A model generated the notes under the pieces. It did no database searches. It saw only the letters and a list, made by a program, of their open reading frames with translations, and was not told where the DNA came from. DNA of 64,000 bases from Euleptes europaea (taxonomy: Eukaryota; Chordata; Lepidosauria; Squamata; Sphaerodactylidae). The DNA lies in the NCBI RefSeq assembly GCF_029931775.1, contig NC_079332.1, positions 756,501-820,500 on the forward strand. The letters run 5' to 3'. Both the position numbers and the translations under genes were made by a program. Of the stretch, positions 9,360 to 18,807 are shown in pieces. Each line of letters starts with the position of its first letter. Within the stretch, counting starts at the first letter, position 1.

Positions 9360-11150
9360 GCTGCCATAAGAAACAGTCAGACCGCTAGCCCACCCAGCCC
9401 AATGCTATCTAGATTGGCTGGCCGGGGTCTCTCTGAGCCCTGCTGCCCCAGTTTGGTTTTTCTCAAGCGGAGGTGTCAGAAACAAACTCAGAAACATCTT
9501 AAAGTTCTTCCACGGAGCTGGGGCTTCTACACCCCTCTGAGCACTGTGAGGTCATGTGAATTGCCCTGCCAGGATCCCTTGCCATTGGGAAGTGGGCATT
9601 TGGTGCCCGGGGGTCTTCAGGGTACTCTGAGTCTTCCCAGGCAGCTGCCACCAATTTGGAATCAGAGCAAATTTTCCAATGCGCACGATTCCTCTTTGAG
9701 TGCCGCAAAGTAGAAAGGCGGCTAAGAAATGTTTTAAATAGACTTTTCAATAAATCGATAGATGACATTTCTCCAAGCCGGAAGGCGGGAGCTGTGCATC
9801 TCTTATATGGCTCAACAGTGACCCCCCCCCAATAAAAACCCAACTCCCAACATACCTTTTAAATGAGTTTAAAAAATAGCCATCTATTACATTTGTGAAT
9901 TTAATAACACCGTGATATAGCACATTTCCACATTCAATTGCTTTTAAAAGAGCTTTTTCAAAATAGCAAGCCTGAGTCCCCCTTTCAGCAAAGACCATCA
10001 TCAACACTAAACAGGTTTTTAAGCAGGTAAGCAAGACACATTTCTTTCTCTCTCATACAGCTGCAAGACTCGTCTGGGTGGATTGAACCAAAACCTATCT
10101 TAAGGCAGCATTCTGCTTCCCCTGGTGCTTTTGGAAGTTTACAAGCAAAGCCCAAATGTGACAGCTGCTTCCTGTATGCCCCCCCGCACCTGCATTTTGG
10201 TTCTCAAAGGTATACAATTTCTGTCCATGGAGGATCCGTTTTCACATCACCCTTAGTAGCCTTTCGTGCTCCTTCGACCTCACCGGCAGAAGGATTGGCC
10301 CTCCCTCAATCCACAGACGTCGCTGTAAAAAATAAATAAAACCAAATCTAGAACCTTACCTGGGAAGAAGAGGTATTGGCCAAAGATCACCCACGACACG
10401 GTTTTCCAGTGGTTGTGGTTGTTTTTCAAAGTGTGTGTTGTTTTTCCCTTGCAGGTTGCCTCCACTGCAAAAGAAAGAAGAAAAAAATCAGCTCTCTGCC
10501 AGCTCCCCCGGCACTTCCCCAGAAGACTGTCTCTCTCTCCAAGCTGGAGCGCTCGTTGCTGTTAACAATCTGAAATCCTGAATGTAATCTATTAATGTAT
10601 GGCCTGTCCAGCTGCCGGCAACACGGCAAAGCACAGGGATAATGAGAAATCCACCCCCCCTCCCTTCTTTCCCGGATGCTGGGTTCTGTTTAACGGTCTG
10701 GAGTCAAGATAAGCTGGAAGAGAGCAAGGCAGAGAACACCCTTCTTTCTGTCTGCCTCCTGCGATACCCGCCACACGGCCTGCAATAACCAGGTTCTGCA
10801 GAAATGGAGCTGCAGGATTCAGACACCGAGGTCATTAGCCTCGTTAAGAGAATCCCAGGACGTCTGGCTGTTGACGTTTGGGTACCATAGATACCTCAAC
10901 CCCCCCTACTCCTAAGAATGGCACCTTAATTGAACCCCTGTGGTTAGGAGGGGGGAAACCACAAGAGGTATCCTGCAAGCAATAACAATGGTAGTAATCA
11001 CTGGTGCATTCCTTACTGCATTGACTCAGGCCCAATAATGACTTATCAATCAAAATAATCACAGGCTGGAGGGTTACTGCTCCAGCATCAGACGCAGTTT
11101 GCCCACAGAATCTACAACATGCAGGTGAGCCAACATGAAAACTGTGTTCT
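9360..11150. other. Mostly unique intergenic sequence
   Basis: No gene is recognised. Stretches at 10,550-10,640 and 10,985-11,120 (AATAATGACTTATCAATCAA, then AATAATCACAGGC) have the AT-rich, motif-dense look of non-coding regulatory DNA. Otherwise there are only short C and T runs. Confidence 0.35.
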
Positions 11151-11154
11151 GGAT

Positions 11155-11412
11155 ACACACAGGCAGCTGCCTTTTACCTGATCAGACCCTCGGTCCATCA
11201 AGGCCAGTATTGCCTACTCAGGTTGGGAAACTCCCAAACTGGCAACCTCACCCCCCACCAGTGGCCAGGAAGGCCTGTAAAACCCTACTCTAGAGTCTCA
11301 GGGGGGAGGTCTTTCACTATCTCCCACGGTGCTTTTACTGGAGACGCTGGGGATTGAACCGGGGACCTTCTGCATGCAAAACAGAGGCTCTTCCACTGAG
11401 CCAAGGCCCCCT
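11155..11412 (-). repeat. SINE family A with an internal insert
   Basis: Family A ends are clear (GCAGCTGCCTTTTACCTGATC at the left, CCACTGAGCCAAGGCCCCC at the right). About 60 extra bases after CCTACTCAGG include AACTGGCAACCTC, possibly a MITE family D scrap. Minus orientation. Confidence 0.75.
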
Positions 11413-11947
11413 CCCCTTCCCCTGAAGAAAAGCAGTTTGAAATCCACCTTTTTAGATCCCAAGATGGATTCAAAGGTGGACCCAAAAGCCCAAGAAAGCC
11501 AAGCCATGCTGCACGGGGACGACCCCGTCCCACACAGACGCATGCTCTGTGCCTTTTGGCCAGATGATGCTTGTAGCATCAATCCGCTGCCTCCCCCCAC
11601 TAAACCTCAATTCCAGGGCCATCTGCCCTTCCCAGAAGTCGAACTCTTGCATTCTGGGAAGGACCACACCACTTTGCCGGTCCATTAAAGAGGGCGGAGA
11701 GGGCGGAGCCTGAGAAACCAGATTAGCAAGCCATTTTGACATCAAACATAATCCCCAAGCGCCGCTCTTCCAAACAATTATCAGAAAAGATTGTGTGTTG
11801 GGGGGAGGGGGCTTTTAGCAGCAAAGCGATGTTGGGTGTGGATGAGTGGCTTTTCAGAGGCCTGTTAGCTGGGCAGGTAAAAGGCATGAAGCGTGCCTGC
11901 CATGGGGCAGAGAAAACTCGCCCACGAACCAAAGGAAAAGATAGCTA

Positions 11948-12170
11948 GAGCGGTTCCTCAGTGGAACAGGCTTCCTTGGGAGGTGGTGAACGCTCCTTCC
12001 CTGGAGGTTTTTAAGCAGAGGCTAGACGACCATCTGTCAGCCATGCTGATTCTGTGACCTAAGGCAGATCATGAGAGGGAGGGCACCTTGGCCATCTTCT
12101 GGGCATGGAGTAGGGGGTCACTGGGTGTGTGTGGGGGAGGTAGTTGTGAATTTCCTGCATTGTGCAATTC
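11948..12170 (+). mobile_element. CR1 LINE 3' fragment
   Basis: Begins at AGAGCGGTTCCTCAGTGG and runs to TTTCCTGCATTGTGCA; the final GGTTGGACT segment is missing. Bases 11,413-11,947 upstream are unique with no recognised feature. Confidence 0.85.
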
Positions 12171-12412
12171 CTTCTGGGACTGCCACCCAGGATTGCCAGA
12201 GCAATAACCTACAAAATGTCTGTTCGTTGGCTACAAAATTCATCATGGCGATTATCAGATTGTTAAAACAGGGCTGGCCCTATAATAGGGCTGGCTGAAG
12301 TGGCAGAATCTGATTATTATGAAAAATGTGCCACTTAAAGTTCGATTCAAAAACATGCAACCGTTTACACAGTTCCAGAGGGCGGCTGTGTTGGTCTGCC
12401 GTAGAAGAGCTA

Positions 12413-12552
12413 GATAGCGTGGTGCAGTGGTTAAGAGCGTCGGGTGAGGACCTGGGGGACCTGGGTTTGAATCCCCAGTCGACCCATGGAAGCTTGCTGG
12501 ATGACCTTGGGCCAGCCACACACTATCAGCCTAACTTACCTCACAGGGTCCG
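12413..12552 (+). repeat. SINE family F, 3'-truncated
   Basis: Head with GTGCAGTGGTTAAGAGCG and B-box-like GGTTTGAATCCCC, then CCTTGGGCCAGCCACAC. It stops after CCTCACAGGGT. It is preceded at about 12,378 by GGCTGTGTTGGTCTGCCGTAG, a separate repeat scrap also seen inverted near 59,910. Confidence 0.7.
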
Positions 12553-12559
12553 TGTCCCT

Positions 12560-13420
12560 CACCGAAAATTACGCACACCCTTTGAAGAGCGCCTGGAAGC
12601 AGAATTCGGGGACTTCCTGGTTTCTGGAGGAACTCGTCCGGCTGTTTTGCCCGCGGACACCTACCCGGAAGCAGAGAAGGAGGTGAAGATCGGACAGGCA
12701 AAACTCGCTTGTGGCAAGAGCCATTCAACAAAGGGGCGATAACCTGGGAATGGGTGGGTCTCTCCCTCTCTGAGGGTCTTCAAGCAGAGGTTGCTCAGGG
12801 ATATTCAGGCTCTGGATTTCCTGTCCTGGACAAGAGGATCTCGAGAAAACACCCCTTCCAACTCTACCATTCAAAGGGTCAAGAAATTAATACAGAACAG
12901 GCCTGTCATTTCCACACAGAACTGTTCAAGTCCTTTTTTTTTCAGCAGGTGACATGAACAACTGGAAGCCCTAGCCAAGAAACTTCTGAAGGGGGACCCA
13001 AATTACCTGCAAAGCCCGGCTAACAGGAAAGCAAATTTCTACTGTTATTTTTAAAAAGCACAGATCACATGCGGCTCATTAACCTTGATCTGATATATTT
13101 CCCCCCTCAATTAACTTCAGCAGTTCTCTACATAAAGAAATGCTCAGCGGAGACCATTTTGTAGACCGACCTACAAATTGACATCCCAAGAGGTTAGCGA
13201 GAGCACAGCTGAAAAGACACAGCGGCTCCGCTTGCTAAACAGAAAAGCGACTTGCAAAAGAAAGCACGGCTGCTTGCGGCCGCGGAACACGACGCTCACG
13301 CGTGCCAGCTTGCCAAGATGGACCCTTCCTGCCACGTGAGAGTTAGGATGGAGACAAGAAAAAGGAAACGGAGAAGCGGCTGCAAGCCAAGGAAAAGCAG
13401 CTCTAGCTGGCTGCTGGCCT
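12560..13420. other. Unique intergenic sequence
   Basis: No gene is recognised. About 13,030-13,170 is AT-rich and repeat-free (CTCATTAACCTTGATCTG, CAATTAACTTCAGC) and could be regulatory. Confidence 0.35.
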
Positions 13421-13424
13421 GTTT

Positions 13425-13610
13425 TTATTGACTGATTCGGCTTACAGCTCACCTTTCTCAGCGAGACTCAAGGCCGATCACAGAGTAAAGAAAGAGGGAA
13501 CAGAAAGGAATCCTACCACTTAAGAGGTCCAATGAACAACGCAATTCGGTCTAGAAAACCAAAGATGCAAAGGCGATCATGGCAGAGCGGACTACAATCC
13601 TATTCCCATC
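13425..13610 (-). repeat. Diverged repeat family H (LINE 3' end-like)
   Basis: Shares the CTCAGCGAGACTCAAGGCCGAT type core with copies at about 38,030 and 61,390 (CACTGAGACTCAAG, AGATTGTAGAGTAA). It is probably an old LINE 3'UTR or SINE tail; the family is not named. Confidence 0.45.
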
Positions 13611-13984
13611 TGGAGGTCTCCTTCCGGGCTGTTCCATCTCACTACAGTTCTGATCCCATTGTCAGAACACTCACCCCACACACATACAAGGACAGTTTGG
13701 TTTTGCACAGTTTGCTAAATCATACCAAATCTAAGCAGGAATCTCTTGTGTTACTTTAAAAGACTAACCCAGGGGCTTTGCGGGACTGGAGAGCTCAATT
13801 CCTCATGGGGACAAGGATTGTCTGTGTGTGGGGCGGAAATACTCAGTTGATGCGTATTATCTTATTATGTGCACTGTATTGCTTTCATTGCATTGTTTTC
13901 TAATTTTGGAATCCGGGTTTGTTGCGTTATTTGTTTTACGTATCGGGCCGCTTTCATGGCGCTGTTCCATAATCTGCCCTGAAT

Positions 13985-14369
13985 CTCTGTAAGAAGGGCA
14001 GGCCACAAAGGAGGAAGAGGAAGAAGAAGAAGAGGAGGAAGAAGAAGAGGAGGAGGAGGAAGAGGAGGAAGAAGAAGAGTTGTTTTTTATATGCCGACTT
14101 CTCTGCCACTTAAGGGAGAATCAAACTGGCTTACAGTCACCTTCCCTTCCCCTCCCCACAACAGACACCCTGTGAGGTAGGCGGAGCTGAGAGGGTGTGA
14201 CTAGCCCAAGGTCACCCAGCTGGCTTTGTGTGTAGGAGTGGGGAAACAAATCCAGTTCACTAGATTAGCCTCTGCCACTCATGTGGAGGAGTGGGGAATC
14301 AAACCCGGTTCTCCAGATCAGACTCCACCGCTCCAAACCACCGTTCTTAACCACTACACCACGCTGGCC
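13985..14369 (-). repeat. GA-rich tract plus SINE family C
   Basis: A purine tract of about 90 bases (GAAGAAGAAGAGGAGG type) is the expanded CTT tail of the minus-oriented family C SINE that follows. The SINE head ends at ACCACTACACCACGCTGGCC. Bases 14,370-14,555 are unique. Confidence 0.85.
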
Positions 14370-14559
14370 AGAGCTTCTGCTGCAGATCAGTTTCGTTTGC
14401 CTTTGAGGTGCTGACGCAATAAAGATGGCTCTGCTTATGCCAAGTTAAAATTAACCCACAGGGCCTACAAGACTCTTGTTGATTTTCACCAACAATTCCC
14501 CAAGGTGTGTGGCAGTGTGACTTAGGATTGCTAGGCGCTGCTTGTGTGCTGTGGAGAAG

Positions 14560-14990
14560 AGGATGATATGGTAACCATCTTCAAGTACTGGAAGGGCTGT
14601 CCTATAGAGGAGGGGGCCAAGTTGTTTTCTGTTGCCCCAGAAGGTCGGACCTGAACCAACGGGCTGAAATTAAATCCAGAGAGTTTCTGTCTAGACATAA
14701 GGAAGGATTTTCTAAAAGTCAGAGCAGTTCCTCAGTGGAACAGGCTTCCTCGGGAGGTGGTGAGCTCTCCTTCCCTGGAGGTTCGATGGCCATCTGTCAG
14801 CCATGCTGATTCTATGAGCTTAGGCAGATGATGAGAGGGAGGGCACCTTGGCCATCTTCTGGGCATGGAGTAGGGGGTCACTGGGGGTGTGGGGGAGGGA
14901 GATAGTTGTGAATGTCCTGCATTGTACAGGAGGTTGGACTAGATGACCCTGGTGGTCCCTTCCAACCATTTGATTCTATGAGGATAGCAA
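14560..14990 (+). mobile_element. CR1 LINE 3' end
   Basis: From ATATGGTAACCATCTTCAAG to the terminal TTTGATTCTATGA. The coding part is interrupted relative to the CR1 frame and the 3'UTR is complete. Confidence 0.9.
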
Positions 14991-15484
14991 ACATTTTGGT
15001 TTTCTAAACCAAAAGGAAGGTGTGCCTGCTAGGAAAGAGCAAGGGCGCTATCAAGCGTCGTCTTCTGGAATTGCAAACCATCATTAAATCCAGCCAGTGA
15101 CTCCACACATTTCCCTAGCAGCTGAGGAGCGGGATGTGTTACATCAGGTGCATGCAGCGAGCGCACGTTTCCAGCCGTGGGACTCTGTGCGATATTTGCA
15201 GCCACACAATGCGAGAAGCGGCCTTTGGAGTCGGGAGGTGGAACGGCTGAAAAATCACGTCCGACACCACTGGTGCCGTTTTCAGGCTACAAAGACAGAG
15301 TTAAGGGCAGGGGCGTAGACTTTCCAATTTCCCAGGGTGGGCTGGGGCTGGGCCAGAGGCCGAGGGGCCTCCGTTGCCACTATCTATGGAGGCAGGGCCA
15401 TGGGGGATTTAGGGAGGGGCTCCCCAGAAATTTAAGGGGGCTTCAACAAGTGATTGATCAGACATCTGAAATACAACTTTAACT

Positions 15485-15610
15485 TTTAACTGGGCATGGA
15501 TTAGGGTTCACTGGGAGTGTTGGGGGGAGGTAGTTGTGAAATTCCTGCATTGTGCAGGGGGTTGGACTAGGTGACCCTGGTGGTCCCTTCCAACTCTATG
15601 ATTCTATGAC
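15485..15610 (+). mobile_element. CR1 LINE 3'UTR tail
   Basis: Only the last 125 bases of CR1 are present, ending CAACTCTATGATTCTATGA. Bases 14,995-15,480 before it and 15,615-15,920 after it are unique with no recognised gene. Confidence 0.85.
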
Positions 15611-15924
15611 ACTGAATGTGTTTGTTATAATTGATGTTCTTTGAAGGAACTCATTAGCTATAACATTGAGATTAGTTTCCTGAGATATCTGTGAGATGGC
15701 TTCTGAAGAACCAGGCGGGGGGAGGATCCATTCCAGGGAGGAGGGGCCGGGCTGGGGTGCTCCTGGGGGAGGGGGCATCCGCTTCACTCCAGAGGGAAAT
15801 TATCACAATAACTTAGCAGGGATTGAGGGGAGCTAAAGAGAAGGTACCTGCTTGGGGGGTTGCTCAGGACATCATTTGAGCATGCAGACAGATATTACTA
15901 AAGACTCTGCCCCCTCCCCCAAGA

Positions 15925-16375
15925 TCATAGAAGGGACCTCCAGGGTCATCTAGTCCAACCCTCTGCACAAGGTAAGAAATTCACAACTACCTCCCCCCCT
16001 CACACCCCCAGTGGCCCCTACTCCATGCCCAGAAGATGGCCAAGATGCCCTCCCACTCACGATCTGCCTAAGGTCGTAGAATCAGCATGGCTGACAGATG
16101 GCCATCTAGCCTCTTCTTAAAAACCTCCAGGGAAGGAGAGCTCACCACCTCCCGAGGACGCCTGTTCCACTGAGGAACTGCTCTAACTGTCAGAAAATTC
16201 TTCCTAATGTCTAGACGGAAACTGTTTTGATTTAATTGCAACCCGTTGGTTCTGGTCCGACCTTCTGGGGCGACAGAAAACAACTGGGCACCCTCCTCTC
16301 TATGACAGCCCTTCAAGTACTTGAAGATGGTTATCGTATCCCCTCTAAGACTTCTCCTCTCCAGGCTAAACAGAT
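15925..16375 (-). mobile_element. CR1 LINE 3' end
   Basis: Inverted tail from ATAGAAGGGACCTCCAGGGTC to the [14 protein letters not shown] coding segment (minus strand, near 16,355). It faces the plus-oriented CR1 fragment at 16,560, forming an inverted pair with a spacer of about 185 bases. Confidence 0.9.
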
Positions 16376-16559
16376 GGAGCCTTGGAGTGAAATCTGTAGA
16401 GAGGGGCCCTTCCACCACCCCCATCAACAAGTTGCCTGGTATGAAGGCCAGTGGAGTCCACAGTGGCGTTCTCTGCTTGGCAGGGGCTCACCAGCCTCTT
16501 GGGCAAAAATCTCTCTTCCTCCACACACACACAGACACACACACCCTGTGAGGAGGAGG

Positions 16560-16800
16560 GCAACAAAGATGGTGAGGGGTCTGGAGACCAAGTCCTATGA
16601 GGAAAGGTTGAAGGAGCTGGGTATGTTTAGCCTGGAGAGGAGAGGTCTGAGAGGTGATGTAATAACCATCTTCAAGTACTTGAAGGGCTGTCATAGAGAG
16701 GAGGGGGCCGAGTTGTTTTCTGTTGCCCCAGAAGGTTGGACCTGAACCAACAGGTTGAAATTAAATCAAAAGAGTTTCTGTCTAGATATTAGGAAGAATA
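16560..16800 (+). mobile_element. CR1 LINE internal fragment
   Basis: Encodes [21 protein letters not shown] and continues to the RLDIRK region, where it stops. The 3'UTR is absent. A CA microsatellite lies just upstream at 16,514-16,542. Confidence 0.85.
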
Positions 16801-16804
16801 CCAG

Positions 16805-17960
16805 TTCTAACCAGTATTTTCCACCCCAATTAAACTAAACGTCAGTGTCCTTGAGTAACTATCTCATTGGCCTAACAAGCCGCAGGTGCAGGTCGTTAAG
16901 TCTCTGATAACCGACTTTGGAAAATAACTGCAGCTCATACTTTAGCATCTTAAGATGGAAAACTAAACTTTGGTCAAGAAAATAAAATGAACCTTCCTGG
17001 CTTGACAATGCAGGGTTGGAGGGTTGTTATGGTTTCTGGCCTTGTTGAGTGCCGACTCGCTGCAAAGGCCTGGGAGAGCATCTCCTGGAGTATTGGCCGA
17101 GCCCCAGCAACACGCCTGATTTTGGGGGTGGGGGGTGTTTCGAGCTGGCAGAAATAAAGCCTCCCGGTCCCCAGCCAGGAGCACAGAGCAGGGGAGGGGC
17201 TGCTGCAGTCCCCCTGCCCAGACATAGCCCATCCCGGTGGCCACTAACCCTGTGGGCACTGTACCACTTCTTCTCCCCAACCATCACCTGGCTTGGCTTA
17301 CTCTCTGCCTGTGCCCGGGCACGGAGGCCTCTGCCACGCATTAACCAGCTTGGAGGCATCCAGAGGGCTCTCCCCACTGTTAATTGCCTGATTTATTTAT
17401 CTTTTCTTGTACGTATTAAAATAAAAAAGTGTCTCAACTCACGTGCCGGTGGTGCCTTTTCTGCCAGAGCTGCTGGGAGACAGGAGGGGGGTTGGCAGGG
17501 GCAGGCTCTTCTGGCCTTCTGTGCCATGTGGGCTGGCCTCCTTCCGTGGGTCACGCCTCTCCCTTGGGTTCCGGCATCTCTTGGTGCCCTTTGCACACAT
17601 GAAGGGAAAACAAGGCAGAAGATTGTCGGTTTTCACACATTTGCAGAATGCAGGTCAGACAAGAAGGGTGGGGGAATGGGGGGGGTGCCCCACCTGCTTT
17701 TGCTGGAAAGGAGCTTGCAGGGTTAAGATTGTAGCGACCCACAGGGATCACTGTGGAAGGGAAAGAGGAATGGAGTAGAGGCGCTACGGTCCTAGTGCGG
17801 AAAGGTCTCTGGCTGTGAAGAGTGGACTACCTTGCAGGGTTGTCATGCACCCAGCTCTCCGACTCTGCCCCTTTCCCATGTAATGTGGGGATGCTGCATG
17901 GGGGAGTCAGGGTAAGGCCCGCGCTCAGCCTGCCCCACTCGCAAGCTTGGTCTATTAGGA
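16805..17960. other. Unique intergenic sequence
   Basis: 16,805-16,990 and 17,380-17,445 are AT-rich and repeat-free (CCCCAATTAAACTAAACG, TTAATTGCCTGATTTATTT) and look regulatory. The open frames at 17,049-17,778 overlap on both strands and show no protein family. Confidence 0.35.
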
Positions 17961-17969
17961 GCACACTGC

Positions 17970-18180
17970 ATTAGTATGGTTGCCAGGTCCCTCTTTGCCA
18001 CAGGTGGAAGGTTTTTGGGGTGGAGACTGAGGAGGGCGGGGTTTGGGGAGGGACTTCAATGCCATAGAGTCCAATTGCCAAAGCGTTCATTTTCTCCAGG
18101 GCAACTGATCCCTAACGGCTGGAGATCAGTTGTAATGGCCAGAGATCTCCAGCTCGTACCTGGAGGTTGGCAACCCTATA
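17970..18180 (+). mobile_element. MITE-like element (family D), copy 1 of a close pair
   Basis: Starts ATGGTTGCCAGGTCCC and ends GGAGGTTGGCAACCCTAT, with near-perfect terminal inverted repeats. A second copy in the same orientation follows after about 30 bases. Both lie within 850 bases of the PLK1 start codon. Confidence 0.75.
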
Positions 18181-18207
18181 AACCACTCTGCCACACTGCC
18201 AGGCACA

Positions 18208-18420
18208 GCTAGGGTTGCCAAGTCCCTCTTTGCCACCAGTGGAAGGTTTTTGGGAGGGAGCCTGAGGAGGTCGGGGTTTGGGGAGGGGAGGGACTTCAAT
18301 GCCATCGAGACGAATTGCCAAAGCGTTCATTTTCCCCCGGGGGGGCTGATTTCTATTGGCTGGAGATCAGCTGTAATAGCAGGGGATCTCCAGGTAATTC
18401 CTGGAGGCTGGCAACCCTAT
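18208..18420 (+). mobile_element. MITE-like element (family D), copy 2 of a close pair
   Basis: Starts TAGGGTTGCCAAGTCCC and ends GGCTGGCAACCCTAT. It is very similar to copy 1 throughout, so it may be a local duplication or an independent insertion. It abuts the PLK1 CpG-rich promoter. Confidence 0.75.
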
Positions 18421-18637
18421 GCATTGGCGTCCAAGTCAGCAAAACTAACCTTTGCCGGTCCGCTCCCTCGTTTATTTTGGGTGGCGCAGGACCCGCCCGC
18501 CCCCTCCTCCTTCAAAACGCAAGGAGCCCCTGGATGCTCCCTCCTGGCTCGTCGGGGGGCCGGTGGGGTGGGGGGGTGGGCGTGGGCTCGCGCTCCCAGG
18601 CTGCCGAGGGGCGGGCCGCGTTCTTAAACCCCGCCGG

Positions 18638-18683
18638 CCAATCGGAGCGCGCAGCGGCGCCGGTCCCGGACTCCAAGTTTGAA
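18638..18683 (+). promoter_or_regulatory. PLK1: CCAAT box and CHR (TTTGAA) of the PLK1 promoter
   Basis: GGCCAATCGG (CCAAT at 18,638-18,642) is a strong NF-Y site. TTTGAA at 18,678-18,683 matches the cell-cycle genes homology region bound by DREAM/MMB, 35 bases downstream. This pairing is typical of G2/M genes and fits a PLK1-type gene. The surrounding 18,470-19,140 is a CpG island with no TATA box. Confidence 0.7.
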
Positions 18684-18725
18684 AGAGTGGCCAAGGCGGA
18701 CGGCGCGGACGCACCAGGCTCCTCG

Positions 18726-18775
18726 CAGGGCAGGGCAGGGCAGGGCAGGGCAGGGCAGGGCAGGGCAGGGCGGGG
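18726..18775 (+). repeat. (CAGGG)9 pentamer array, G-quadruplex-prone
   Basis: Nine CAGGG units run from 18,726 to 18,770 and are followed by CGGGG. The G runs are spaced by two bases, which fits a G-quadruplex on the coding strand. It ends about 33 bases before the PLK1 start codon and so probably lies in the 5'UTR. Confidence 0.9.
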
Positions 18776-18807
18776 CGCCTCCCTCGACGGCAGCAGCCCG
18801 GAGGAGG

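Noticed and set aside
12326-12742. 138-codon frame with a charged C-terminus
   Set aside because: Its first third is SINE family F and the rest has no family signature or splice context.
2700-18600. Exons of LMF1 or SOX8, the human neighbours of GNG13
   Set aside because: No recognisable peptide of either protein was seen on either strand.
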